The position numbers were made by a program, and so were the translations under genes. Shown here piece by piece: positions 1 through 7,807 of a stretch of 63,342 nt of DNA. Numbering within the stretch: the stretch's first letter is position 1; every line of letters begins with the position of its first letter. The notes beneath the pieces were generated by a model that was given only the letters and a program-made list of their open reading frames with translations, had not been told where the DNA came from and made no database searches. The DNA comes from an uncultured Hungatella sp. (GTDB lineage: Bacteria; Bacillota; Clostridia; Lachnospirales; Lachnospiraceae). The DNA lies in the NCBI GenBank assembly GCA_910588325.1, contig CAJUPP010000012.1, forward strand, positions 1 through 63,342, in the 5' to 3' direction.

Positions 1-250
1 ACTTGCATGCGCCCAGCAGGCAGGACGCACCACCACCCATGAAAGTCAGGCGGGCGTACTTGGCATACCTGAATTCATGCCGCCTATTCGGCGGCGGACT
101 TTCATAGTAAGATAGTTATAAGAGGATACGAATTAAAAGATAAGATTGAAAAACACTACAGAAGATAGATGCTTTTGCGGTGTCTTTTTTTATTTCATGT
201 GGATGCGCAATTGATTTATGTTTCGGGGACAGGAAAGGAAGGGATATGGT
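1..250 (+). promoter_or_regulatory. Upstream region of the spoIIA operon, with inverted repeats
   Basis: No gene is supported here. A 9-bp inverted repeat (39-47 with 98-106) encloses a GC-rich hairpin whose arms are 79-84 and 90-95. A second weak hairpin (about 153-181) is followed by seven T residues near 184-190 and looks terminator-like. An AGGATAC element near 123 followed by a GAA-type element about 20 bases later could be a sigma-H-like promoter, as expected for spoIIA, but the match is loose. The AAGGAAGGG ribosome binding site before position 251 sets the first start codon. Confidence 0.3.
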
Positions 251-592
251 ATGGCGGACTCATTTTTTACATATGAGGCAAAAGGGCAGGTGCTGGTGAT
301 TCATCTGCCGAAAGAACTGGATCATCACAATTGCAGAAATCTGTTAAATGAGACGGACCTGCTGCTTTCTGAAAATTATATTGTCAGGTTGGTGTTCGAT
401 TTCAGCAAGACTGCATTTATGGATTCTTCCGGAATCGGAATTTTGCTGAATCGGTACAAGCAGATGAGCAGAAGCGGCGGCACCATGACATTTTATGGGG
501 CCAGCAAGCAGATTATCAGGATTTTGAATATCGGTGGAGTGGCAAAACTGATACGTGGCTATGGATCAAAAGAAGCAGCCGTGAAGGGTTGA
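251..592 (+). CDS. spoIIAA: Anti-sigma F factor antagonist SpoIIAA
   Basis: This is a STAS-domain protein of about 113 residues, the usual SpoIIAA length. In the forespore, unphosphorylated SpoIIAA binds SpoIIAB and frees sigma F; SpoIIAB kinase phosphorylates the conserved serine. That serine is visible in FMDSSGIGILLNRY, the hallmark STAS loop. The upstream ATG at 218 would add 11 unconserved residues. The ATG at 251 has a good AAGGAAGGG ribosome binding site and is preferred. It is the first gene of the canonical order spoIIAA-spoIIAB-sigF, 16 bases before spoIIAB. Identification rests on the motif, the length and the order. Confidence 0.95.
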   Translation: MADSFFTYEAKGQVLVIHLPKELDHHNCRNLLNETDLLLSENYIVRLVFDFSKTAFMDSSGIGILLNRYKQMSRSGGTMTFYGASKQIIRILNIGGVAKLIRGYGSKEAAVKG

Positions 593-608
593 GGAGGGAA
601 AGGCGAAG

Positions 609-1073
609 ATGGAGAATAAAAAGGAAGTGTCAGAAACGATTCAGGAGGAAGAAATCAGAAACCGGTTTTATATGGAGGTGGAGAGTAAATCGCAGAATGA
701 GGAATTTGCCAGAGTGGTGGTGGCTGTGTTTATGAGCCGTATGGATCCGACCCTGGAGGAAGTGGATGATGTGAAGACCGCCGTGTCAGAGGCAGTGACT
801 AATGCGGTGATTCACGGATATGGAAACGGAGAGGGAACCATTTACATAGAGTCAGAGATTGAGGGGAAGGAACTTACGGTGTCCATAAAAGATGTGGGGA
901 AGGGGATTTTGGATGTGGAAAAGGCTATGGAGCCTATGTTTACCACAGATACCACAGGAGAGCGGTCCGGTATGGGATTCTCTTTTATGGAAGCCTTTAT
1001 GGATCAGGTTCAGGTCCAGTCCAAGCCAGGTAAAGGCACTGTTGTGACAATGAAAAAACAGATCGGCAGGTGA
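609..1073 (+). CDS. spoIIAB: Anti-sigma F factor SpoIIAB (serine kinase)
   Basis: This is a GHKL-fold serine kinase and anti-sigma factor of 154 residues. It holds sigma F inactive and phosphorylates SpoIIAA using ATP. Visible ATPase boxes are the N-box region EAVTNAVIHGYG, the G1-type DVGKGI and the later GMGFSFMEAFMD. The start has a GGAGGGAAAGG-type ribosome binding site. The stop overlaps the sequence just before the sigF start, as in the Bacillus and Clostridium spoIIA operons, which supports coupled expression. No truncation is visible. Confidence 0.95.
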   Translation: MENKKEVSETIQEEEIRNRFYMEVESKSQNEEFARVVVAVFMSRMDPTLEEVDDVKTAVSEAVTNAVIHGYGNGEGTIYIESEIEGKELTVSIKDVGKGILDVEKAMEPMFTTDTTGERSGMGFSFMEAFMDQVQVQSKPGKGTVVTMKKQIGR

Positions 1074-1078
1074 CAGCC

Positions 1079-1792
1079 ATGGACGAAATGATGGAACTGA
1101 TCGCAAAGGCTCACCAGGGAGATAAAGAGGCCAGAGACCAAATGGTTCTTGACAATGTAGGATTGGTCTGGAGCATTGTCAGACGGTTTCAGGGCCGGGG
1201 GTACGAGATGGAGGATTTGTTCCAGATTGGAAGTATCGGACTTTTGAAGGCTGTTGATAAATTTGATTTGTCTTATGACGTGAAATTCAGCACCTATGCT
1301 GTGCCAATGATCCTGGGAGAAGTGAAACGATTTCTCAGGGATGACGGTATGATTAAGGTCAGCCGGTCGATTAAGGAAATGGCCATGCGGGTGAAAACTG
1401 TGAGGGAAAATTTGTGTTTTTCCATGGGCAGGGAACCGACCATTGAAGAGATTGCAACAGAGGTGGGAGCCAGCAAGGAGGAGGTGGCGATTTCCATCGA
1501 GGCAGGGGCAGAGGTGGAGTCATTGTATAAGACGGTAAATCAGAATGATGAGAATAGTTTATGTCTCATGGACAAAATTGAGGATCAGGATGAGAGCCAG
1601 GAGAAATTGCTCAATCATATGGTTTTGGAGAAACTTATCGGGCAGCTGGGGGAAAAGGAAAGGGAGATTATACTGCGCAGGTATTATAAAAATCAGACTC
1701 AGACTCAGGTGGCGGAGGCTCTGGACATTTCCCAGGTTCAGGTGTCACGCCTTGAAAAGAAAATTTTAAAACAAATGAGAGAGCAATTTTAG
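1079..1792 (+). CDS. sigF: RNA polymerase sigma-F factor, forespore-specific
   Basis: This sporulation sigma factor directs early forespore transcription. Region 2 is seen in GYEMEDLFQIGSIGLLKAVDKFD and the following FSTYAVPMILGEVKRFLRDDG. Region 3 is seen in the REPTIEEIA stretch. Region 4 carries a helix-turn-helix in QTQVAEALDISQVQVSRLEK. Length is about 237 residues, normal for SigF. A GTG at 1070 overlaps the spoIIAB stop, but the ATG at 1079 has an AGGTGA ribosome binding site and gives the expected N-terminus, so it was chosen. Sigma G is a close paralogue, but the operon position after spoIIAB decides for sigma F. Confidence 0.94.
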   Translation: MDEMMELIAKAHQGDKEARDQMVLDNVGLVWSIVRRFQGRGYEMEDLFQIGSIGLLKAVDKFDLSYDVKFSTYAVPMILGEVKRFLRDDGMIKVSRSIKEMAMRVKTVRENLCFSMGREPTIEEIATEVGASKEEVAISIEAGAEVESLYKTVNQNDENSLCLMDKIEDQDESQEKLLNHMVLEKLIGQLGEKEREIILRRYYKNQTQTQVAEALDISQVQVSRLEKKILKQMREQF

Positions 1793-1883
1793 AATGAGAA
1801 AAAAGGGGTATACTATGGATACCTGATTAAAAAGTTTGTGTAATTGCAATGGCAGGTACAAATTTTTTGAGAAAGGAATAAGA

Positions 1884-2066
1884 ATGACAGGATGTGAGAA
1901 AATGGAGTTTTTGAAGCACAATTGGGGATATCTGCTTTTAATTGCAGTGGTTTTAATCACAGCGGCGGTGGTCTGGTACCTGCTGTTTTTGGCAGGAAAC
2001 AGGAATCCTTATGCGGGAGGACTGTTAGTCCGTGCGGTTTTGGAGCTTAAGGAGATGCTGGCATGA
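1884..2066 (+). CDS. Small single-pass membrane protein in the spoIIA-spoVA gap
   Basis: The predicted product has 60 residues with one clear membrane helix at about residues 13-34 (YLLLIAVVLITAAVVWYLLF). Family not recognised. An in-frame codon at 1836 would extend it, but the ATG at 1884 has an AAAGGAATAAG ribosome binding site. Its stop overlaps the spoVAA start in an ATGA arrangement at 2063, which argues that it is real and translationally coupled. A role in forespore membrane biology is inferred only from position between sigF and spoVAA. Confidence 0.6.
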   Translation: MTGCEKMEFLKHNWGYLLLIAVVLITAAVVWYLLFLAGNRNPYAGGLLVRAVLELKEMLA

Positions 2067-2692
2067 CGGACAAGACTGCTTATCTGAAACTGAATCAGAT
2101 TTCTGAGGTTCATGAAAAAAGCGTGTTTTTAAAGGATGTGGCGGAAGTCTACTGTGACGACAAGGTCACATTAAATCGTTTGAATGCGCTAAAAATCAAG
2201 ATTATCCATCAGGAAAAAAATAAACGGTATGTGGAAAGCGTTCTGGATGTGATTCAGAAGATCCATGAGATGGATGCTTCGATTCAGGTCACCAATCTGG
2301 GTGAGGTGGATTTTATCATTGATTACCAGAAGACAAAGACGCCCAGGCTGGCCTGGGCATGGGCCAAGACGATTTTTGTCTGTCTGCTGTGTTTCTGCGG
2401 TGCGGCATTTGCCATTATGACCTTTAATAATGATGCCAGCGTAAGCGATGTGTTTCAGGAGATTTATCGTCTGGTTCTGGGGCCGGAGGCGGAAAACTGT
2501 ACGATCCTGGAACTGTCTTACTCCGTAGGGCTGGCAGTGGGAGTTATTCTGTTCTTTAATCATTTCTGTGTCTGGAAACTGAATACGGATCCTACGCCTC
2601 TGGAGGTGGAAATGAGGCTCTATGAGGATAATATTTCCAAGACGCTGATTCAGAACAAAGGAAGAAAGGAGTCAGGAATCGATGTTCATTAA
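2063..2692 (+). CDS. spoVAA: Stage V sporulation protein AA
   Basis: SpoVAA is part of the SpoVA group of forespore inner-membrane proteins, which take up and release calcium dipicolinate. The 209-residue product has a soluble N-terminal domain of about 90 residues (starting YLKLNQISEVHEKSVFLKDVAEVYC). Two membrane segments follow near residues 95-120 (WAKTIFVCLLCFCGAAFAIM) and 150-170 (YSVGLAVGVILFF). This is the SpoVAA architecture. It overlaps the upstream small ORF by 4 bases and spoVAB by 11 bases, so the set is probably one operon downstream of sigF. Confidence 0.88.
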   Translation: MTDKTAYLKLNQISEVHEKSVFLKDVAEVYCDDKVTLNRLNALKIKIIHQEKNKRYVESVLDVIQKIHEMDASIQVTNLGEVDFIIDYQKTKTPRLAWAWAKTIFVCLLCFCGAAFAIMTFNNDASVSDVFQEIYRLVLGPEAENCTILELSYSVGLAVGVILFFNHFCVWKLNTDPTPLEVEMRLYEDNISKTLIQNKGRKESGIDVH

Positions 2693-3107
2693 GATAGTTA
2701 TCCTGGCATTTATTGGACTCTGTGCCGGAGGCATTATTGCTGCCGGCATTTTTGCATTTTTGGCGATCATTGGAGTATTTCCAAGGATTATCGGAAAATC
2801 AGGGACGAAAAAACATATTTTGCTGTATGAAACATTGATTATTTTTGGGGGAGCACTGGGGAATGCACTGGATTTGTATGAGTTTCCCATTTGGGTCGGA
2901 GGAACGTGGACGCTGGCAGTGTTCGGCGGCGCAGTGGGGATTTTTGTGGGCTGCCTGGCCATGTCTCTGGCAGAGACTTTGAAGACCCTGCCGGTGATGA
3001 ACCGGAGGATTCATCTGGCGGTGGGGATTCAGTATGTGATTCTGGCTATTGGAATGGGAAAACTGGTTGGAGCGCTGGTGTATTTTTCCAGGGGAATGGG
3101 GAATTGA
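2682..3107 (+). CDS. spoVAB: Stage V sporulation protein AB
   Basis: SpoVAB is a hydrophobic SpoVA-group membrane protein. The product has 141 residues and about four membrane spans, including the N-terminal GLCAGGIIAAGIFAFLAIIG. The conserved stretch FPRIIGKSGTKKHILLYE follows. Length and order after spoVAA fit the family. The start overlaps the end of spoVAA by 11 bases and has a GAAAGGAG ribosome binding site. The usual downstream genes spoVAC, VAD and VAE are absent; the operon ends at a terminator near 3225, so they must lie elsewhere if present. Confidence 0.87.
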   Translation: MFIKIVILAFIGLCAGGIIAAGIFAFLAIIGVFPRIIGKSGTKKHILLYETLIIFGGALGNALDLYEFPIWVGGTWTLAVFGGAVGIFVGCLAMSLAETLKTLPVMNRRIHLAVGIQYVILAIGMGKLVGALVYFSRGMGN

Positions 3108-3224
3108 ATGGACTTTGAAAAGCTTTCTTAATGTGGCGGGGGTTAATCTTACGGATATTGATGAGATTAAGGAATAGAGGATTGTCAGGGCGAGATGGTT
3201 GGAGAAATATAGGGGATACAAAGT

Positions 3225-3269
3225 ATGAGGCATACACCTTTATGAGAGTAGAAGGGTGCCTCATTTTTT
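3225..3269 (+). terminator. Rho-independent terminator of the spoIIA-spoVA operon
   Basis: An 8-bp arm, ATGAGGCA (3225-3232), pairs with TGCCTCAT (3257-3264) and runs into six T residues. Additional partial pairing lies inside. It sits about 120 bases after the spoVAB stop with no gene between. Confidence 0.75.
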
Positions 3270-3271
3270 GT

Positions 3272-3335
3272 GATTAAATTTGTATAGATGGCTTGTTTTT
3301 TGCGATTATACTTGAATAACTGGCTCGTTTTTTAT
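3272..3335. repeat. Two tandem 32-bp imperfect repeats
   Basis: Units 3272-3303 and 3304-3335 match at about 24 of 32 positions. Each begins GATTA, contains TGGCT and ends with a run of six T residues. They lie just upstream of the DUF4143 ATPase gene, in its likely promoter region. The terminator tail before them ends in the same T run, so a third, more diverged unit is possible. Confidence 0.6.
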
Positions 3336-3366
3336 ATATTATAGGTAGCAGAGAGGAGAAATGCAT

Positions 3367-4710
3367 ATGGAAGGGATCTATTTGGAAAGAAGAATTGACC
3401 GCTATCTGGCTTCATGGAAGAAAGATGTCAACCGTAAGCCATTGATTGTGAGAGGGCCGAGACAGGTAGGAAAAACTGAATCGATCTTGCATTTTGCAAA
3501 GGCAGCCTATGGGAATATAGTTTACATTAACTTTGTGGAGGAACCAAAGTATAAAAAGATTACAGAGGACGGATATAGGGCTGGGGATATAATCCGCAAT
3601 ATTTCCCGTATGGATCCGTCCAAAAGATTTGAGCCAGGTGAAACCCTGCTTTTTTTTGATGAAGTACAGGAGTATCCGGAGATTTCAACTTCTTTAAAAT
3701 TTTTTAAGCTTGATAACCGCTTTGACGTGATATGCAGCGGTTCCCTGCTGGGGATTCATTATAAAAGAATTGAGAGCAACAGCGTTGGCTATAAGACAGA
3801 CTATACCATGTTTTCTATGGATTTTGAGGAATTTTTGTGGGCTAATGGATATGGACAAAAGAATACGGAAGAGATGCTGTATCATATGCTTGTACAGAAA
3901 CCTTTTAATGAGACGGCCATGTCCGTGTATGGAAGGCTGTTTCTGGATTACTGCATCTTAGGAGGGATGCCGGCTGTTGTGAGGGAATATATTGTGAGGG
4001 GAACTTTTGAGGGCACTCTGGATATTCAGCGTCAGCTTCTTGAAGACTACAGGGAGGATATACGGAAATATGCGGAGGGTATGGATCAGACGCGGATTCT
4101 CAATGTGTTTGAACAAATTCCCGTACAGCTGGCAAAGGACAATAAAAAATTTCAGATTTCCAAGGTTGCCAAAGGAGCCCGACTCAAAGATTACCGGGGC
4201 TGTATTGAATGGCTGAAAGATGCGGGGATCATCTATATCTGTTATTGTCTCAATTTTCCGGAGCTTCCTCTTCGTGGGAACTATGATGATACAAAATATA
4301 AGATTTATTTCTTTGACACAGGGCTTTTTGTTGCTATGCTGGATGAAGAAGCACAGGAAGATCTGCGGGCTAATAAAAATCTTAATGTCTATAAGGGCGC
4401 TTTATATGAAAATATTGTGGGGGAAGCTCTGGTAAAAGGCGGATATGACCTGTACTATTACAAAAGAGAAGATTCTACTTTAGAAGAAGATTTTTTTGTA
4501 AGAACCCAAAGGGATTTGCTGCCTGTTGAGGTGAAGGCGACACGGGGAACGGCAAAATCCCTGAGAACACTGATTCAAAGTGATAAATATCCGGATATAC
4601 GGAGGGGGATTAAGTTTACAGCCGGAAATATTGGGTATAGCGACAGTATTTTTACATTTCCTTATTTCTGTGGGTTTTTGTTAAAGGAATATATAAAACA
4701 GAGTTGGTAA
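3367..4710 (+). CDS. AAA family ATPase with DUF4143 and PD-(D/E)XK-like C-terminus
   Basis: This 447-residue protein has a Walker A motif (GPRQVGKTE, near residue 30) and a Walker B motif (LLFFDEVQE, near residue 95). A winged-helix/DUF4143-type middle follows. The C-terminal EDFFVRTQRDLLPVEVKA segment resembles a degenerate PD-(D/E)XK nuclease core. It belongs to the large AAA_14/DUF4143 family, which is strongly expanded in gut Firmicutes and Bacteroidetes and whose cellular role is unresolved. The ATG at 3361 is too close to the AGAGGAG ribosome binding site; the ATG at 3367 has better spacing. It stands alone, flanked by repeats on both sides, which suggests a nomadic gene. Confidence 0.88.
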   Translation: MEGIYLERRIDRYLASWKKDVNRKPLIVRGPRQVGKTESILHFAKAAYGNIVYINFVEEPKYKKITEDGYRAGDIIRNISRMDPSKRFEPGETLLFFDEVQEYPEISTSLKFFKLDNRFDVICSGSLLGIHYKRIESNSVGYKTDYTMFSMDFEEFLWANGYGQKNTEEMLYHMLVQKPFNETAMSVYGRLFLDYCILGGMPAVVREYIVRGTFEGTLDIQRQLLEDYREDIRKYAEGMDQTRILNVFEQIPVQLAKDNKKFQISKVAKGARLKDYRGCIEWLKDAGIIYICYCLNFPELPLRGNYDDTKYKIYFFDTGLFVAMLDEEAQEDLRANKNLNVYKGALYENIVGEALVKGGYDLYYYKREDSTLEEDFFVRTQRDLLPVEVKATRGTAKSLRTLIQSDKYPDIRRGIKFTAGNIGYSDSIFTFPYFCGFLLKEYIKQSW

Positions 4711-4758
4711 GGATTATTGAAGAATGGTTGTGAGTGTGTTGTGGGGAAAATGGACAAT

Positions 4759-4790
4759 AGTGGGGAAAAACCCATAGGTTTTTCCCCACT
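4759..4790. repeat. Dispersed palindrome, copy 1
   Basis: A perfect 14-bp stem (4759-4772 with 4777-4790) closes on a 4-base loop, CATA. The arm reads AGTGGGGAAAAACC. It is flanked by ATAG and by CTGTC, and the same flanks occur at copy 3 near 18537. There is no T tract after it, so it is not a standard terminator. Confidence 0.8.
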
Positions 4791-4862
4791 GTCGGATCAT
4801 CTTTGTGTCGATTTGAATTTACAGATTTTATCTTGAAAAACCCATAAAAATGTTACAAATCC

Positions 4863-4892
4863 GGGCAAATTTTAAAAATTTGCTCTTTTTTT
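4863..4892 (+). terminator. Rho-independent terminator upstream of loaP
   Basis: A 10-bp stem (4863-4872 with 4876-4885, one G-T pair) is followed by a run of seven T residues interrupted once. It lies 150 bases downstream of the ATPase gene and 140 bases upstream of loaP. It could end the ATPase transcript or act as a leader attenuator of loaP. Confidence 0.7.
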
Positions 4893-4949
4893 GTTTCAAT
4901 TTAACGTTTATAGGATAGCACAACCCATAAAAATTTGCAATAGTTTTTC

Positions 4950-4975
4950 GGGGAAAAACCTATAGGTTTTTCCCC
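4950..4975. repeat. Dispersed palindrome, copy 2
   Basis: An 11-bp perfect stem (4950-4960 with 4965-4975) has the loop TATA and the arm GGGGAAAAACC, essentially the core of copies 1 and 3. It is followed by ACTC rather than ACTGTC. Confidence 0.75.
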
Positions 4976-5030
4976 ACTCAGGAAGCTATAGGCCACAAGA
5001 ACAGGAAAAACCGACAGGAGTGAATACTAT

Positions 5031-5555
5031 ATGTGGTGTGTTGTCCATGTGAGGGATGGGAGAGAAGAGCATGCAGAGGACTTTGTTGCAGGGCTGCTTC
5101 CGGAAAACCTGAATGCAAGATGCTTTCACCTGATTCGGAGCAGGAGGAAGAAATATGAAGGGCAGTGGCAGACCGTGTATGAGGATTTATTTCCCGGATA
5201 TGTATTTATCGATACGGACCAGCCGGAGAAGGTGTATAAGGAGCTGAAGAAGACACCAAAGCCGAAGCTTCTGTTCAGCGATGATGAGTATGTGTCTACC
5301 CTGGAAAAGCATGAATCGGATTTTATGGAGCGGCTTGCTGACCGAAGGGGGCGGATTGGAATATCAAAGGTAAGGATTGGAACAGACGGAAAGATTCATT
5401 ATCTGTCCGGGCCTCTGTCAGGAATGGGAAATATGGTGAGGCGGGTGAATCTTCATAAGAGGATTGCGGAGATTGAGACGGAGATGATGGGGAGGAAGAG
5501 GCTTTTGTATCTGGGGATTGAGATTGAGGCAGATGACAGGAGGAATGTCTGTTGA
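5031..5555 (+). CDS. loaP: LoaP-type transcription antiterminator (NusG paralogue)
   Basis: The 174-residue protein has an N-terminal NGN domain (WCVVHVRDGREEHAEDF to about residue 95, including LFPGYVFIDT). The C-terminal KOW-type region (about 120-170) contains VRRVNLHKRIAEIE. LoaP proteins are specialised NusG paralogues that ride RNA polymerase and suppress termination in long biosynthetic operons, often polysaccharide clusters. This one is immediately upstream of a roughly 10-kb glycan operon in the same direction, the expected context. The CAGGAG ribosome binding site supports the ATG at 5031. The assignment to LoaP rather than general NusG rests on context and on the KOW sequence. Confidence 0.85.
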   Translation: MWCVVHVRDGREEHAEDFVAGLLPENLNARCFHLIRSRRKKYEGQWQTVYEDLFPGYVFIDTDQPEKVYKELKKTPKPKLLFSDDEYVSTLEKHESDFMERLADRRGRIGISKVRIGTDGKIHYLSGPLSGMGNMVRRVNLHKRIAEIETEMMGRKRLLYLGIEIEADDRRNVC

Positions 5556-5781
5556 ATGGAGAGAAGCCAGAGTGTGGTATGTGATACCAGAAAAATAGTT
5601 TGTCAATGTACAAAATCATAAAGATATAATTTAGAAGAAAGAACAGATGGAAATTGGGTAATTGACATTTTCTTAGATGAGTATGAAGTTTAGGTTAGTG
5701 TAGGATGGAACTCATTTCACTAATTATATGTTATTCTTGGAAGAAATTTAAGATAACGGTTGCGAGGAAAAGAGTATAGAC
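5556..5781 (+). promoter_or_regulatory. Leader of the polysaccharide operon, candidate LoaP target
   Basis: The 226-base gap between loaP and the first glycan gene holds a compact hairpin. It has a 6-bp stem TGGTAT/ATACCA at 5575-5580 and 5584-5589 with a GTG loop. Known LoaP proteins act through a small leader hairpin, so this is the natural candidate, but no match to a defined consensus was established. A TTGACA near 5663 has no well-spaced -10 partner. Confidence 0.4.
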
Positions 5782-7041
5782 ATGGAAAAACGTAATATTC
5801 AGTTCAGCCCACCAGATATAACAGATGCAGAGATAAATGAAGTGGTTGACACTCTTAGATCAGGCTGGATCACAACAGGACCTAAGACAAAAGAATCAGA
5901 AAGACTTATTTCCCAAAGGTGCAATACAGAGAAGGCTGTATGTCTAAATTCAAATACAGCATGTTCAGAGATGACTTTAAAAATACTTGGAATAGGACCA
6001 GGAGATGAAGTCATTGTACCAGCATATACATACACTGCCAGTGCATCAGTTATAGAGCATGTGGGAGCAACGCCTGTTTTGATAGATTGTGAAAAAGGCA
6101 AATTTACTTGGGATTATAAAAAATTGGAATCAGCCATTACAGATAAGACTAAGGTCATTATTCCAGTAGATCTCTTTGGCATTCCTGCTGATTATGACAG
6201 AGTCTTTGAAATTGTTGAAAGAAAGAAAAAACTATTTCACCCAACACAGAATACACCTGCAGGACAGAGTACTGATCTAGATATATGGGGCTTTAGAATT
6301 CAGAAGGGTATCGGCAGAGTTATTGTTATGGCTGATGCTGCTCACTCTTTTGGCGCTGTTTATAGAGGAAAGCCGGTTGGGTCAATTGCAGATATTACTA
6401 ATTTTAGCTTTCATGCTGTTAAAAATATGACCACCGCAGAGGGTGGGGCAGTCGTTTGGAAGAATATTCCGGGAATAGATAACGATGAATTATATCATCT
6501 ATATATGCTTTATTCTTTGCATGGTCAGAGTAAAGATGCACTTTCTAAAAATCAGCTGGGTGCATGGGAATATAATATTGTAGCACCTTGGTTTAAATGC
6601 AATATGACAGATGTTCATGCGGCAATCGGGCTGGGACAGATTAGAAGATATGATGATATTCTTGCACGTAAGCGTCAAATAATCGAGAAGTATGATGTGG
6701 CATTCAAAGAGCTTCCAGTAAGAATATTGCAACATTATACCAAAGAGTATCAGTCATCCGGTCATTTATATATCATGTCTCTTACAGGTAAGACAAGAGA
6801 GGAAGCAAATCAATTCATTGCTGGACTTGCCAATCTTGGGATAGCTTCCAATGTACATTACAAGCCGCTGCCTCTTCACACGGCTTATATGAGTCTTGGA
6901 TATAATGCAAATGATTATCCGAACTGCATTGAGCAGTTCAACAATGAAGTAACATTACCTCTTCATACGGTCCTTTCGAACGATGATGTTGATTACATTA
7001 TTTGGGGGGTAAAGAAGATTTACCATGAATTATTTGGGTGA
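5782..7041 (+). CDS. DegT/DnrJ/EryC1/StrS-family sugar aminotransferase
   Basis: This PLP enzyme transfers an amino group to a nucleotide-linked keto-sugar. The predicted Schiff-base lysine is Lys214 in FSFHAVKNMTTAEGG. The N-terminal substrate segment LRSGWITTGP and the PLP pocket motif AYTYTASA are typical of the family. Length is 419 residues. It is the first gene after the LoaP leader and only 6 bases before the priming transferase gene, an arrangement resembling PglE/PglC pairs that make and then mount an amino-sugar. The exact sugar cannot be told from sequence. Base composition starts to fall to AT-rich here. Confidence 0.9.
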   Translation: MEKRNIQFSPPDITDAEINEVVDTLRSGWITTGPKTKESERLISQRCNTEKAVCLNSNTACSEMTLKILGIGPGDEVIVPAYTYTASASVIEHVGATPVLIDCEKGKFTWDYKKLESAITDKTKVIIPVDLFGIPADYDRVFEIVERKKKLFHPTQNTPAGQSTDLDIWGFRIQKGIGRVIVMADAAHSFGAVYRGKPVGSIADITNFSFHAVKNMTTAEGGAVVWKNIPGIDNDELYHLYMLYSLHGQSKDALSKNQLGAWEYNIVAPWFKCNMTDVHAAIGLGQIRRYDDILARKRQIIEKYDVAFKELPVRILQHYTKEYQSSGHLYIMSLTGKTREEANQFIAGLANLGIASNVHYKPLPLHTAYMSLGYNANDYPNCIEQFNNEVTLPLHTVLSNDDVDYIIWGVKKIYHELFG

Positions 7042-7047
7042 TAGCCG

Positions 7048-7782
7048 ATGAACGATAAGATTAAATTAGATCCGAGAAAATGGGCAGATCTTCCGGAGTG
7101 GGATGAATTGCCAGCGTTTATGAAAAATGATGCAGTGAGACCATATTACGATAGGCTTTGTAAACATCGAATAGAACTAAAATTGAAGAGAATATTTGAT
7201 TTTGTAGTTGCATGGATCATGCTGGTTATGCTGATTATCCCGATAGGAGTAATTGCAGTATTAATAAAGCTGGATTCTCCAGGACCAATATTCTATCGGC
7301 AGAAGCGTGTAACGACTTACGGGAAGATATTTAAGATTCATAAGTTTCGTACTATGGTTCAGAATGCAGACAAGATTGGATCAGCGGTGACAGTGTCAGG
7401 AGACAGTAGAATAACCAAGATAGGCGGTTGCATCAGAGAGCTTCGGCTTGATGAACTGCCGCAGTTATTAGATATTATTGAGGGTACTATGTCTTTTATA
7501 GGGACAAGACCGGAAGTAGTTAAATATGTGAAGAAATACAGTCCTGAGATGATGGCGACATTTTTGATGCCTGCAGGAGTTACATCAGAGGCAAGTATTA
7601 GATATAAAGATGAAGCCAATCTGCTGAATTCAGCGGATGACATAGATAAAGTCTATATAGAGCATGTGCTTCCCCAAAAAATGAAGTGGAATCTTGAATC
7701 AGTATGGAGATTTAAATTCTCACGCGAAATAGTAACTATGCTTAAAACAGTGGGAGTTGTTTTGAGCAAGAGTTATAAATAA
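7048..7782 (+). CDS. Priming sugar-phosphate transferase (monotopic PGT)
   Basis: This bacterial sugar transferase (WbaP/PglC-type fold) moves a sugar phosphate onto undecaprenyl phosphate at the inner membrane to start a glycan. It has 244 residues, with the membrane segment at about 55-75 (VAWIMLVMLIIPIGVIAVLI) followed by the signature SPGPIFYRQKRV, KIHKFRTM and LDELPQLLDI...GTRPEV. The longer WbaP N-terminal membrane domain is missing, so it is the short PglC-like form, with about 50 extra N-terminal residues. It is probably co-transcribed with the aminotransferase. Confidence 0.9.
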   Translation: MNDKIKLDPRKWADLPEWDELPAFMKNDAVRPYYDRLCKHRIELKLKRIFDFVVAWIMLVMLIIPIGVIAVLIKLDSPGPIFYRQKRVTTYGKIFKIHKFRTMVQNADKIGSAVTVSGDSRITKIGGCIRELRLDELPQLLDIIEGTMSFIGTRPEVVKYVKKYSPEMMATFLMPAGVTSEASIRYKDEANLLNSADDIDKVYIEHVLPQKMKWNLESVWRFKFSREIVTMLKTVGVVLSKSYK

Positions 7783-7807
7783 ACAATAGCTATTGGAGAA
7801 TAAATAA

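Larger units (their letters stand above)
4711..5030. other. Gene-free, repeat-rich gap before loaP
   Basis: No coding region is supported in these 320 bases. They hold two palindromes of one family (4759-4790 and 4950-4975), a Rho-independent terminator (4863-4892), and two short echoes of the motif ACCCATAAAAAT near 4844 and 4924. The decamer GTGGGGAAAA at 4741-4750 also repeats inside the first palindrome. The loaP ribosome binding site (CAGGAG) ends the gap. Confidence 0.7.

Noticed and set aside
3367..4710. DUF4143 ATPase and the PDDEXK_9 ATPase as an antiphage defence system
   Set aside because: They are 12 kb apart on opposite strands, both families are scattered singletons in many genomes, and no defence partner gene is adjacent.
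4759..4790. Palindrome copy 1 as a Rho-independent terminator
   Set aside because: The stem is perfect but there is no T tract on either side; a true terminator is found 100 bases later.
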